This document shows, piece after piece, positions 11,501 through 23,335 of a stretch of 64,000 nt of DNA. The position numbers were made by a program, and so were the translations under genes. The notes under the pieces are model-generated. The model had not been told where the DNA came from, searched no databases, and saw only the letters and a list, made by a program, of their open reading frames with translations. The stretch is from NCBI GenBank assembly GCA_944990035.1, contig CALYLX010000159.1, positions 1,302,001 through 1,366,000 of the forward strand, in the 5' to 3' direction. The stretch comes from Clitopilus passeckerianus. Its lineage: Eukaryota; Basidiomycota; Agaricomycetes; Agaricales; Entolomataceae. Every line of letters begins with the position of its first letter. Position 1 is the stretch's first letter.

Positions 11501-14500
11501 AAGACCCGGAAGAGGAAGAGATGGGTACGATCGGACAGCTTCAAAGTTTGTATGCTGTCGCCGCAGATTCTGTTCGTTCGTCCAATCAGGTAAGAAAACG
11601 GCATTTCAAACCAAGGTTTTTCAATTGAACACAGGTCATGATAGAGGCGCAGCACAATGCTCCTCGGCTCTCAAATTGATGCAACACGTCACGAACACAC
11701 TGCCAAAGGGTTTGACCTCCCGACTTTATTTGCACAGAAGCAGACATTATTGGACTCGCTGAATAAAGGCTTCGTGGGGAAGACTTCCAAGTTGCTGGTG
11801 GTCATGTCAACATTGCTCTCCCCAAATGAATACCGGCGCCTCAGCCTACATGTCTGGAATCTCATTGCAGGACACGGTCACGCTTCGACGTTGTCATCGG
11901 TCCGTGCTTTGTTTTGGCTTTACACAGCGAAACTCATGCTCAATTACAGCTATGCTATCTCCTTATGCAATGTGCGGAGAAGGTCCCGGGTGAGCTTATG
12001 CCCACCATTGAGATAGACTTACAAAGGTGCGCCGATCGGTTTGCGCACGCTGGAGTCGGACGTTGAGATACCTTTGTAGTTCGGACGATCAAACGAGACT
12101 TAGCGCCTTGCAAAAGCTCAGCATTCTATTCAACTGGCGTTATCAGGTACTCTCACAGCCAGTTATCTCCGATCGCGCAAGACGGCCCTTCAAAGTAACT
12201 CGCGGACCTCTCCCATTTGTTGCAACAGACATGGGCTCAGGCAGCTTTATCTTTGAAGAGGATGCAGAAGAATCGGAAAATGCTCTTCCGATGGAACTGA
12301 GGAAGCGGCTAGCGGAGATTGGCTGGGGTCAAGGGGACGACGCTATCGATCCTCAAAGAGAGAGGATAAAGACACCATTGTCCCTGCTGCCCTCTATCGT
12401 TTCCGGCGAGACTGGAGGCATTCTCTCCCCTCCACAATCGCCTGCGTCTCCTGGCAAGGAGATGACCCTTCTAGTATCCGACAGAGGTAGTGATACTGGA
12501 CTATTACGACGCAAATCTAGCTCAGGTGGCCCTCAATACGGTTTTAAACGCCGAGCCGTATTCGTACCTGCTTTGAGCACCATCTTTCCTCGGGTCGCCT
12601 CTCTTGTCTTCGATTCCCATTTCCAGGTATCTATTACCGCCAAACAGGTTCTTTTCGACTTGATGAGAAATGATCCTTCTCTTCTAACCCGCCCTCTCCT
12701 CGATCTCCTTGTAGGCGATCACAAGCATACTTCATCTGCTGTGCAGGCATTCCAGGGCTTCCTTCACGTTGACGGACATTTACCTTTTCCCATGACCCAT
12801 CATATTTTCAACAGCCTAGCAGGTTTCTTGAAACATGCGTCTCGTCAAACAGATGATACAGATGGTTTGAAAGACTTTGCTTATGTCTTGCCAATCCTCT
12901 CGCGCGTTATACCACAAGTCAGCGGAATGTCCCTCCGAGAAATTCGGCGCGCAAAATTGGATCAGATTTTCATACCTTCTGGATCACTTTGGTTCTCCCC
13001 ATCAACAACACCCTCCCCCTTGTTTCCTACAAGACCTCTTTCATCCTCAAATCCCTTCAATTCGGCGCCTCCTGATCTTGTCTGGATGACAATGGTCAGG
13101 GTGTCACAGAATCTCCTATTCTTCAACATTCTTAAACGCAACCGTCAAGATATACAGCTTGTACGGAAGAATATGATGCCTTTCGAGCTCCCAGCATTGA
13201 GCCTGAATGATAATGCGCCACTAGAATTGAAGACTTTCGTGCCCGAGAGGGCAAGAGTTCAGGAGCGCAATACCGTGATACACAATTTGTCACTGGTCCT
13301 CTCCCGGAGCCACCTCTTACTGGTTGCTCAAATCTTCCGATCTATGTCTCGCCAGTCAAGTGACCGAAAGGAACTTGCCAACTTCATCGACGGCCTCAAT
13401 AGAACCATCCTCTTTCATGGCGATGATATCGGCATCGTAACACAGGTTTTAATAGGTATGTAACTATCTTCCGTCTCGAATGACCGCTGTGGCTCAAATT
13501 TGAGCACTTTTCTAGCCTTCATGGTCGCAAGCACCCGCTTTCGACGGCTGTTTACATCTGGCAACGCATATGGGCTCTTCATGCCTGCGGTGCTCAGGGT
13601 GTATGCGGAATCGGCCCATCATACAGGAATTAGACGCGCCATCGAGTACGCCACGAATCGTTTCTACGCCCTCCATCAGGAAGCCTTCGTCTTCCAGACT
13701 ATGGACAGCCTTGGCCATATCGTCGCACTGCGTGGTGTCGACGCCGACTGGATAGCGGGAAGCACATATGATCTCTTCTTTACCATCAAACAAGGCATCC
13801 CTTCAACCACGCCAGACATGGCAGGAATACACAACACTAACCGCATCGAGGAGCGGGAAGCCCTGATGATCACTACCGCTGAGGAGAAACCCCAAGCCTT
13901 CCTTTCCTTACTTCGTCGAGGAGAATCAACAAAAGGAGAGCAACCCCATATCGATTTGCCAGAGGAATTCCAGTCTAAACGGCTTGGATCGGATGATTTT
14001 GTGAAACTGTTCCTCACCGTCATCGCCCACGATCCATCCACAACTCGGGCGGAGAACTTCCTTAAACTTCTACGTTTCATGGCACCGCAGCTGTATAATG
14101 CCTCTTCCAATGCGCGGTCCGTGCTCCAGCATGGAGTTGATGCACTTGGTTCCATCCTCTTGAAAGCCCTATCCAAACTCAAAGCCAATGAAACCCCCGA
14201 TCTAGGGCTTGACGATGGACGCCTGACAGTCTTAACTGAAAATCTCCTTTTGGAAAAGGCTAAACTCCCAAGTAATCCGTTGTTCATGAAAATGGACTAT
14301 TTGGCATTGGTTGTTGCGTTTTGCCAAGCAGGTGGCCTCCTCACAACAAACTCCAGCCGCCATGTTTTCGAGTTCATCCGCTCAATGTTGAAAGAGCACG
14401 GCCTTGAAACTATAGCCTTCATCTCTACATTCTTATCGGACTTTGTTCAAGCCTCCCTACTCTCACGGTCGACTCCCCTTAAACCCAAAGCCGTCCTCTC

Positions 14501-16028
14501 CGTCCTCCAAGAAATTGGATCCATCATAGAAGCACACTCTCCTCCTCTAGACCTGACAGATGTGTACAAGGCAATGATGGATCTCATAGGAAAGCCAATC
14601 TATTCGAATGACCCTGGCTTTGGTGCAGCCATGACCACACACATTTGCCGGCCCAGTCTTCTCATCGCAGAGAAAGCCGCATCTTCACACCTCCTTTCGT
14701 CACTTCCAGGCAGGGATCTTATGGTCACCCTCCTGGCTCGAGCTGCTTTGCTTCCAGGGGCGGATGTTATCAAGCAATTGGAACAGCGGGCACCGTCGTA
14801 CGAGTTCCTTGCCGAGGTTGTCCTTCCGGTTGTCTCCCACCTGAAAACGACTTCGGAGGTTGATCCAAGCGAACTCCCAGCAGAATCATTCAACTCAGGT
14901 GCAATCGGGCGTAACTGGGTCCGCCTTCTGTCGTACACCATTAGCGCCAGTAGAACGTCTTTTAGCAGGTTGTCGGAGAAGTCCCTAACGTCGTCCCCAG
15001 ACACCAAAGGGTCGGACCGATTCGATATCCCAACATTCCTCATGTCCCTTCAAATTCTCAAGTTGATCGTGGTTAGGGGAGAGCAGGAGTTATCACTCCG
15101 TATTCCTGGTGTTTGGCAACGCATTGCCGCCTTCCTGCAGGAAAGCTTAGAAGAAGGTAGCTCAGGCTTCCTCTTCAAAGCTGAGAGTACAGCCAACTCT
15201 CCATCTCCATCTCCTCGGTCAAGTAATCAATTCGACGAACCAATCACGCCTGGCTTTGCGACCCCAATCATTGTTCGACCTCGTCGGACATTTGCAAGTC
15301 CAAGAGTTACCGACTACGCGCTTTGGTCATTCCTGGAGCTTCTGTGTTCCCACAGGAGTCCCCTGATGCTGCAAATGCGCCTTTTCACCCAGGAAAGGCT
15401 AATGAGCCTGGACTCACTCCTTCGGGACCAACTTCATGGAATGCATATGCAGAATTCACCTCGTAGCCGGCGACTCTCAACCGTGTCTACGTCAAGGTCG
15501 CGTCGACAATCGAGAGCTGCTATGACGACCAGCTTCAGCTACTCTCCAAACACTCTTAGCCCGTCGCATACCTTTCCCTTGAACACGTCCATTAGCTCCC
15601 TCGAAGTCGGGCGCTTACCAGGATATCAAAACGTCTCGTCGCCACACAACCAAGCCGGGCCAGCCATCGTACATCTGGGCCCAATTTCAGCGGTTTCAGC
15701 TTTTGGTCGAGCACTTTCGCTCACTCGAGCCAACAAACCTTCTGATGGTATGATGGCCACCACGAAAGTCAAGTCACCGATGCTGGTGCATGAGACATAT
15801 CGGCGTATAAGGACCATCCAGATGTATTTGGGCTACGAACCCCTGTTACCCATGCCGAGTGAGGAAGCACCCACTATGGACGCAGAGGCATTCGCCATCA
15901 AGGCTTGGACAAAATGGCAGGCAGTGGAGGCCATCGAGAGGGAGACGAAAATGCTATTCATCGAGTTCGAGCAACCGGTAACCGAGGGAACAGATGATGC
16001 TTTTATGGATCCAAGCACGTCGCTATAA
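8600..16028 (+). CDS. Very large helical-repeat protein, candidate UNC80-like (one exon with disturbed frame)
   Basis: About 2,280 residues. Exons read 8600-8759, 8816-9618, 9665-10099, 10153-10677, 10737-11105, 11160-11243, 11293-11589, ~11645-11899, 11950-12026, 12080-13455 and 13516-16028. The N-terminal 150 residues are Ser/Pro-rich and probably disordered; the rest is mostly amphipathic helices of an alpha-solenoid type, with Ser-rich inserts near the C-terminus. There is no signal peptide and no clear membrane span. Recognisable stretches include LPVETLVLSTLLTPF, ERWLAFEAFEIITRTWAP and NRFYALHQEAFVFQTMDSLG. It lacks the Furry/Tao3 N-terminus. My best guess is the UNC80 family, whose animal member is an accessory subunit of the NALCN channel, but this rests on weak recall. 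Frame continuity in exon 11293-11589 needs a one-base change near the C-run at 11313-11317 and another near 11379. The exon start at ~11645 is uncertain. The start was chosen because intron 8760-8815 joins it in frame. Confidence 0.7.
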
Positions 16029-16277
16029 TATGTAGGATATTTGCAGTTACAAGGTCATTACCATTTTCTGCACCAAACTAATCCGAACATCTGCCTGTAC
16101 AACAAGCAATTTTACGTATGTATATAAATATGATAATGTATATGTATTCACAATATTGATGCAATGTCCCGCCAGGACCCAAAACGTGAGAAGATGGGAG
16201 GTACCAATCGAAAGGGTATACATGCTGAGAACAGGAAGCAAGACTGTCCAGGCCTGTGAGGGATCACAGATCCATCA

Positions 16278-17878
16278 TCACAGGAAGAAAGATGCTAGAG
16301 TACCAGCAGCGGCGACTGCCCATGCGCTACGTTTTGTGAGTGCGGTTGCCAATGTCGGAGGAGCATCGTTCAGGAGAGTGGTCTGGTTGCTGAAGAAGAC
16401 GTTTGGTGTGTTGGCGCTCGTGTTGGTGCCGTACTTGTAAGACGTGATGTCGGCGCTGGGTGCTTGGGGATCTGCACACTTAACGGTGATCTTGTTAACC
16501 AGAGCGTAGAAGTGGCCGGCGGAAGCATAGTCGGGGTCGTTCCAGTTGATCATACCACCAGCCCATTGGACAGTACCTTGAGGGGACCCCTCGATACCAG
16601 CAGGCCACAAGCTGTGCGAGTAATGATGATCAGCATCACTATAGTAAAAGAGTAACTGGCAACATACGATAGCTGAATACGCGAGGGTGTGTTGGGGTAT
16701 CGGCTGACTCCGTTGGCGACTTGGTCAGACTGTTTGACGCTTCGGACAACCTTTCCGTCAATCAAGAAGTTGAGCGTCTTGGGTTGCCAATCAATCTGAA
16801 GAGGGTTATCAGGCACATGTCCATCAGTCAATGTCAAGAAGGCAACATACGGTGAAGTCGTGGTAGTTGGCGAAAGTATCAGAGAGGCCTTTCTCAATGC
16901 CACCATTGTTTGCACCAGTGGCTATACGCGCATGGCCGATTTAGTAAAGTATACGCGCAAAGGCTGAAGAGAAACTGACGAATATAGCCTTGCCAGAAGA
17001 AGTTGGTTTGTCCTTCAGAGGTAGTATCTCCAGGGAACTCCCAATCGATCTCATCCTTGACGTCGCTCATGGAGATGAAAGCGGTAACAACGCCATTCCA
17101 TCTGCTAACCTTCACTGTAGCGTTTCGTCAGAAAACGCGCACATAGTCACAAAATTGAAAGGGAACACACTTCTTGCAGTAACGGTTCCGTAGTGAAGGT
17201 ACCGAGTAGAAGAGATCCTGGTACCACCGTTATCTTTGGTGAGAGTCATGACAAGTTCACCGCCGTTGCTGTTGCTGGAGAAGATGGCGCCTTTGTCAAG
17301 AACCCAATCTATAAACTATGTCAGTTGAAAGTGAGAAGGAAGTTGCGACATATACATACCGTATTCTGAAGCATTTCCATTGAAGTAGGTGGAGTTAGAC
17401 AGGATCCGGGAGGTATCCTGGAAGGTGTGCTATTCGGCAAGGGGTCATGCTAGTGCATATCTCGTAAGATTGTGAATGACGTACAGTCATAGATTTGCAG
17501 ACAGGGTTCGGCTTGCACGAGTCGAGGGAGTAGGATGCCATGGGGTTGCAACCGCCCAAGCAGAACTGAAGTATCGTGTTTGCATGAGAACATTGGCTTC
17601 TCTGTTGAGTCCAGCTTGGTTGCTCACCGAGTCTGTTCCACAGAAACCGAATTCACCTGCATTGGAAATTGAGTACACAGTGGAAACCAAGTTCCGCAGT
17701 AAGTATACGTACTGCAGCATGGGGCAGAGGAAGGACAGGGAGTAGTTGCGTTACTGTCGTTGTTCTTGGTCAATCCCTCTCCAAACTCTTTCTATGGGGA
17801 TTCTCACCATGATGTAGCACTGGCACTGCCAGATAACAGTGAAAGAATGAGGGGAGCTGCAATAACGAAGGAAAGCAT
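16278..17878 (-). CDS. GPI-anchored GH16 transglycosidase (CRH family)
   Basis: Predicted cell-wall enzyme of the Crh1/Utr2 type, which cross-links chitin to beta-glucan outside the plasma membrane. Start ATG 17876-17878 opens a signal peptide (MLSFVIAAPLILSLLSGSAS). A Cys-rich N-terminal module resembling CBM18 follows: CPSSAPCCSEFGFCGTDSFC then LGGCNP and SCKPNPVCKSMT. The GH16 core has ILSNSTYFNGNASEYDW and the catalytic block DEIDWEFPGD, with the E-I-D-x-E nucleophile and acid/base pattern, then GQTNFFWQGYIP, HDFTIDWQPKTLNFLIDGK and WAGGMINWNDPDY. The C-terminus has a Ser/Thr-rich stretch and a hydrophobic end (SAWAVAAAGTLASFFL) typical of a GPI-attachment signal. There are about ten short exons, all joining in frame. 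It is convergent with the large gene to its left. Family confidence is high; the exact donor and acceptor polymers are not readable from sequence. Confidence 0.92.
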
Positions 17879-18322
17879 CGCGGATGGTGACGGGAAGAGG
17901 GAAAGATGGTCTTTGATTGTCCCATTGATATTTCTTCCCTTGGTTCGGCCAGTGGTTCGGCCAGTCCCCGTCCCTTTCACATCCAAGCAGGTACCAACTC
18001 AGCTTGTGGCTGTGTTTTTTCTTGATGGCCATTGGCCTGAATGCTGATCCGTCGGCTACGATCAAAAAATCTTGACGACCCGCACATGGGAAAAATGCAT
18101 TACGATTACTTCTATACGTAAAGAATAGCCAGTTTGCAAATCAATTCAAGAGCTCCAAAGTCCACCCGTAATCTAAGCAATCGAAACACCTAAGGGAATG
18201 CAAAGCATGGGCATGTTTGCGTATTTTGAGCACATCAGAATCTTGTATCTAGTGGTGAAGGCTGTTGCATTCCCAACTCGTATCAACGCCCTGTGATGTC
18301 ATCGAAACATGTTCACAACTAC
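17879..18322. other. Intergenic region between two minus-strand genes
   Basis: Promoter side of the GH16 gene and 3' side of the RRM gene. A direct repeat, TGGTTCGGCCAG then TGGTTCGGCCAG, spans 17940-17963; it may be a regulatory repeat but could be chance. Nothing else stands out. Confidence 0.4.
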
Positions 18323-19920
18323 TCACATAAAGGGGTTACGCCGGTGGTATTTTGAAGGGTAGATCGCAGCGGGAGCATCAAGGTTACAACCTTTCGGGAA
18401 GCCAGAGAAAGCAGGTTTTATATGCGCGTTATGCATGGGCGTCTGGTGGAGGAAAGCATTGCGAGAGTAAGCGGAAAGCAAAGCAGGATAGCGGCAAGCA
18501 TCGAAGGCATCGAAAGCATTGGTATTGGCATTGTTGAGAGGATAGCGGGAACCGTGACCTGAAGACTCCATGAAAGAATTCGCATCGCAAACGAATTGCG
18601 CAGTAATCTGATAGCCAGAATACCATTGTCCTTGGAGGTTTTCCTTGGCATCCTGGGCAATCTTAGGGGACCCGTACTCAACAACAACGGAGGTGCATGC
18701 GTCGGGCCCAGACTTAAGAATGTTCATCTTATTTATGCGACCAAAAGGGCAGAAAAGAGGATACATGTCCTTCTCTTCATAAAACAAGAAAGTTGGAAGG
18801 TCCGTTACTAATAACGTTGCAGTAGGTTCAAGAGATGGGGCCAAGGACGCCAGAGCCAGCAGTGAGGGACCAGAGAGAGGGTCAGACTGTTCTTCCTGGG
18901 GAGGAGAAATTTTTCCAGAACTAGGACGAGAATCCAAGACCATTGCCCGATCTCCACCGTCCAGAAAGCCTGGGCAGGTGTCAGTGGAGATCGGTTTCCC
19001 AATGAAAAACTGACCTTGGGAGCGCTGAACGACCGCCCACGATATGTCAAGGGTATGTCCCCTGAAATATTTTTAGTTTTAGCCTCGTGTCCCTCTTTAA
19101 AAGCGAGCCCACTCACTTGACCTGAGTCCGAGAAAGAAACTTCATAGCCACTTTAGCCTCCTCGTGGGAAGACATTACCACAAAGCCTCGACGGCGAGAC
19201 GAATTGTCGACAGTTGCGAGTATGACTGAATGCGTGACCGTTCCATGTTGCGAAAAGAGAGCCGAGAATTCAGTCCTACGCGCCATGTCAGATACAGCAA
19301 GAGCTGGTAGAAGTAGAGCTTACTTCGTCAGAGAAAAAGGGATACCAAGAACATAAAGGTTTTTCCGATCATCCGGAGACTTTCCGGTTGGACTTGCAGC
19401 CTTCGTGATAGTGCTGTAATTAGGATTTCAGTCAACATCGCTCAATCGTAGATATATGCGCCGGATTAGACGCTGGTTCACGCACAGCTGCATTCCATCG
19501 AAGGAATATCTGGACAGTGATAGTGCTTTCCTATATGCGTCCAAATTAGAGATCAACCTCAACTGAAAAGATTCTGAGACGCTGAACTGGACGGCCGCGA
19601 TATCGGCAAACTGCACCTCCAATTCTGTACCATGTTTGGGATCCACTGTCTTGTAGGATACTACTTGGCCTATAACATTCGTATGAGCGAGGGTGTCGTG
19701 AATCCATTTCTGATAATCTTACCGACGAGCGCCCCAAAGGTAGACAGTATCTCATTAACGGCAACTAGGCGAGAGCGGGATCAGGTTAGTGCTCGTCCAA
19801 ATCGCCAGGAATAGCATACATACCATGAGAAGGTATATCGGTAACTCTTACTGTGCAGGCCAGCGACGACGGTTCAAAAACGAATATGGATGAATCTTTC
19901 GCATCTGCTGAAGAAGACAT
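18323..19920 (-). CDS. RNA-binding protein with three RRM domains
   Basis: Start ATG 19918-19920 (MSSSADAKDSSIFVFEPS), preferred over an in-frame upstream start at 19986 that would only add a weakly hydrophobic leader. RRM1 begins CTVRVTDIPSHG and continues AVNEILSTFGALVG. RRM2 is the best preserved: NLYVLGIPFSLTKTEFSALF is RNP2 with helix 1, and SSRRRGFVVMSSHEEAKVAM contains RNP1 (RGFVVM). RRM3 begins ATLLVTDLPTFLFYEEKDMY, then CPFGRINKMNIL and TSVVVEYGSPKIAQDAKENL. A tail rich in Asn, Ala and Tyr ends at the stop 18323-18325. There are about five exons. The product should act in the nucleus or cytoplasm on RNA. I cannot assign it to a named orthologue; it is not Mei2, whose third RRM has a different signature. 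Confidence 0.85.
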
Positions 19921-21615
19921 GATTATTGGCGAGATGGAATTATGTAGGCGAGCAAGAAAGAAAACAGTGCGCAAGGTAGAAACCAAGAAATTCTATGGAT
20001 GGTGATAGTAGAAGAGCAAGAAACGATAACCGAGTCTATGCGTCTATGTTTGTTTTTACATGTGAAGGAGAACGTGAAGGATGTTCCACTGAAAGGTGTT
20101 CCTGTTCACTGCAGTCTGAGAAATGATGTGATGTCCAAGGCCGTGAGAACCAAACAACACGATCGCGCAGAGTGAAGGTTTGCTGGAAACGTGACTCGGG
20201 CACCCAGTCGGTGCGGCCACTGGGCACTTGTGCACCTTTAGGTAAAGGAACGTCGTTAGACAGCATGCTACAACCCTGCTATTATCACTCTTCTCTGCCT
20301 TAATCGAAAGCCCTTGGGGGCTCGTTCAGTCGCCGAATGTCTAGCAAGAGATTGAATTGCCAGGTTCGAAGGGTTCTAGTCACTTCCGACGCCGCAACAT
20401 CTCGGAATGCTGTAATGCTCGGTGACGTCTAAGACTATACCGAACAATCTCAAGGCCAACCACTGCCAGACGAAACACGCAAGACCCTAACAACCTCGCG
20501 GAGCTGCTGGCACTGGAACGTTAGGGCACTATTCATGGCAGGTCTGTATTGGCTCTCATTATAATTTCGTAGTAGTCTAATTCTTCGACAGTTCCGTCAA
20601 TGTGTCTGGAGGCGGTGTCCGACAGTTATCTGTTGCTTCGCTGAGGTTGAAATGATCTGCCAAACTTGACAGGAAGTGACACTCGATACCTTCTGTTGTC
20701 ATCTTCAAGTTAACTACCTCACGATGTCAGATCGCCACAGACTCGAACCTGGCCTCATTTTCCTCGGCTTATGGAAGGCAGCACAAGGGTCAATACAATT
20801 TGGATATTGCTGGAGTGGGATGGGCGCTACGCGCAACATATAAAACCGACGGAAACATCGTGTTTTGTTTCTTCAAGCTCGTTCTATAGCCCTTCCACTC
20901 CTTTAACATTCGTTCAAATCGGGGTGTAACGGGCAGCTGGACTTGCTCCATTATGATCTCTGACCCTGGGATCCGTGTCTGCTTGCCCGCTTTTCCCGGT
21001 TTTACCAGGTGCATGCTCCTTATTTTGTCGTCAGAGTGATTCGTGCTAATGATCACGACGTTCTTGTATTTCTCTAGACCGGCTTACCTCTGCACCGGAC
21101 CATTATCCTCGAACAGAATAGGTGGGAGCGTGTGTGGATACCCTGGGATGAAAAGAGCTCCCGTAACCCAACCTACCTCTGGAGGCCATACCATCAAGCG
21201 ACCGAGACCGCACAGGCCCTCTATCAGCAGGCCAGAACGACCCAGCGGAGGCAGTAGCCGCATCCGATGATTACGAGCAAGATTTACTCAATAATGCCAC
21301 CAACGCTTCTTCGTTATGATCAACACTCCTGTGCCCTGCACGTTTGGACTTTGACACCCGAACCCTCGCTTTCTGTAAATCTTTGAACCAAGAACATCTG
21401 TAAACTTAGCTTTCGTTACCTGTCAAATGTATGACTTGAATTTGAACGTCTCTTTAACTACGCAAGGACTTCCAAGTCGTAGACACCTTCGGCGAATTTT
21501 ACAAACTAACGGACCGATGATTTCCCAAACGGAGCAAATTTAAGGCGCGCCGCGTACAACTTGTCTTCAACCACATCGCGGTCTTCGCGTTGGTTGGTCC
21601 CGAATTGAATCTGCG
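19921..21615. other. Divergent intergenic region with a weak candidate exon
   Basis: Holds the promoters of the RRM gene (left) and the RAD51 paralogue (right). On the plus strand, 21080-21256 reads as about 58 codons, beginning TGLPLHRTIILEQNRWERVW after an AG acceptor and ending at TAG 21254-21256. This looks protein-like and may be the last exon of a small gene whose 5' exons (perhaps including the ATG at 20724) I cannot join convincingly. No family recognised. Confidence 0.35.
21551..21590. promoter_or_regulatory. Two ACGCG (MCB-core) sites before the RAD51 paralogue
   Basis: CGCGT occurs at 21551-21555 and 21586-21590, i.e. ACGCG on the minus strand, 26-65 bases before the ATG at 21616. 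ACGCG is the core of the MBF-type site that drives G1/S repair and replication genes in ascomycete yeasts. The link to MBF here is inference. Confidence 0.35.
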
Positions 21616-23007
21616 ATGGCTGCAAGGCCGATCTATTCTTTAGGGCTGCCACAAGAGACGATAAAAAAGCTGACACAATGCGGTTACGAGACGCTAGAAG
21701 ATCTACTCAACGCCTCTGCAGATTCTCTCGCTGCAGGTAATTTCGTTGTATATTAGTGGAAGATTCTAGCACTTGACTGACGCCTACACTCCGGCCAGAC
21801 CTTGCCATCCCAATTCAAGAAGCTGAAAGGATAATAGTTACATCCAAAGGACCGTCGTCTACCCCCTCGATAACCTCTACTCAATCTGTCGCTTCTATGG
21901 CGAAGCATCGGCAACCGTTCTCAACTCAGTCGCACGTTGTTGATAGCTTGCTGCAAGGTGGCCTTATCCCTGGACATATTCTGGAGATCTCCGGACCTCC
22001 TGGTACTCCTAGAGAGAAAATAGCCACTGGGGTGGCCTCATCGTTCGCCGCTGCTGGTCAAGAAGTGATATTTGTAGGTAATTTGACCCCGCATGTATGC
22101 AAGTAAGTTGGTCATGCTTGGTTTTAGACATGCAGAATATGTCGGGATATGGTGATCTACTCTTCAGTCAGTCCGGTATCGTCCCTTGGTGTAGTGTTTG
22201 AACCCCACGATATTTCCAGAAACCGACTTAGCAGGCCATGATCAGCTGCTATCTTATATCAAGATGCATGAGCTGACGGACTTGCTTGCCTTTTTTCATA
22301 ACTTGCCTTCCCTGCTCGAACGTCGGCCAAAGGTAAGCACTGAAGAGGAGTGCACGTTCATTTGAATACTGATACTCACATATGAAAGACTGCACTCCTT
22401 GTTTTCAATTCGATATCCTTTCCTTTTCAGTCTTCCAAGCTGAACACCACCGCAAAGTTGGCCTTGTTCGAAAGGATAAAGAAGTCACTGGCTACGACTA
22501 CACTTTCTAAGAATATTTCGGTTCGTGATCGGCGTGACGGGTTGGATTTGAACTGATCTAGGCACAGGTTGTCATAACCTCCCAGCTCGCAACAAAGATA
22601 CTCAACTCCGATGGGACTGTGGGCAACTTTGATACGGGAGCTAGAGGAGTTATGGTGCCGCAACTAGGTGATTGGCACTCCAGTAAAGATTGTCCGATTT
22701 TGGGCTGAAAGATGATATTTTCAGGACAAAACTACCTACCGTCAGGAAGGACATTTCGCATCGTTCTCGGTGCAGATGGTCCCGCAACTGGGTACAGCCT
22801 TTGCCCTGTCGATATAACTCGGTGTTTGACTAGTTATTTCGCTTCAGATTCATTAGATTGCTGTCATCACCGCGAGATCCACCGGGGACGAATGCGCCGC
22901 TGCCTTTGTTATACGCATTGGTCAGTTACAAAGCCTTCCAGTTTACAACAAGGACTAACGTAGAACAGGATGCAGAGGGGAAAGTCCAGTTACGAGATCA
23001 CGTGTGA
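21616..23007 (+). CDS. RAD51 paralogue (RAD51C/Rad57-like RecA-fold protein)
   Basis: Homologous-recombination accessory ATPase-fold protein, nuclear, expected to help load or stabilise RAD51 filaments. Nine exons: 21616-21736, 21799-22077, 22128-22175, 22220-22332, 22389-22520, 22568-22667, 22725-22791, 22848-22920, 22969-23007; about 330 residues. The N-terminal helical part LPQETIKKLTQCGYETLEDL resembles the HhH region of the family. Then SHVVDSLLQGGLIPGHILEI precedes the P-loop position. That loop reads SGPPGTPREKIA, so the expected G-K-S/T of Walker A is absent. The hydrophobic strand EVIFVDMQNM, the region LLVFNSISFPFQS (Walker B-like) and NISVVITSQLATKIL (motif before the ATP-sensing loop) follow. 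The C-terminus GRTFRIVLGADG and DAEGKVQLRDHV fits family ends. All introns are GT-AG and in frame. Which paralogue (RAD51C, RAD57 or Rec2 type) is not settled. Confidence 0.85.
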
Positions 23008-23335
23008 GGGACTGCCAGTAATGATGCAAAGCTGAGGGAACGATTGGTACTACTTGCTCAAGCATAGATCGTGGCTCCTATCCCTGGCGTCACCAGTATT
23101 TCTGATCGATCAATCGGCTGTCTGTAAAGGGGTAGAGGATCGCAGTGAAATGACACATCCACTTACCAACCATAGTCTCACCAGCTCGTTGACCCCTCTG
23201 GAGTGCATAGATTTTTGTCGTGACTTCAACCTTCTTCGCTGTCAAAACCACCAAGTGCGGTTTGCAGGCGGTGGTTGCAATCCCATATGCCTAAAGCCCT
23301 CATCTCGACTCGAGCTGGATTGGCTTGGATGAATT
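23008..23335. other. Short intergenic region
   Basis: About 330 bases between two plus-strand genes. It includes an open stretch at 23054-23332 without a recognisable domain. It probably contains the 3' end of the RAD51 paralogue transcript and the promoter of the hydrolase; a longer 5' exon for the hydrolase cannot be excluded. Confidence 0.35.

Noticed and set aside
13676..14287. Long minus-strand frame of 203 codons inside the giant gene
   Set aside because: Lies opposite a well-conserved exon and is rich in Ser/Arg as expected from antisense codon shadow.
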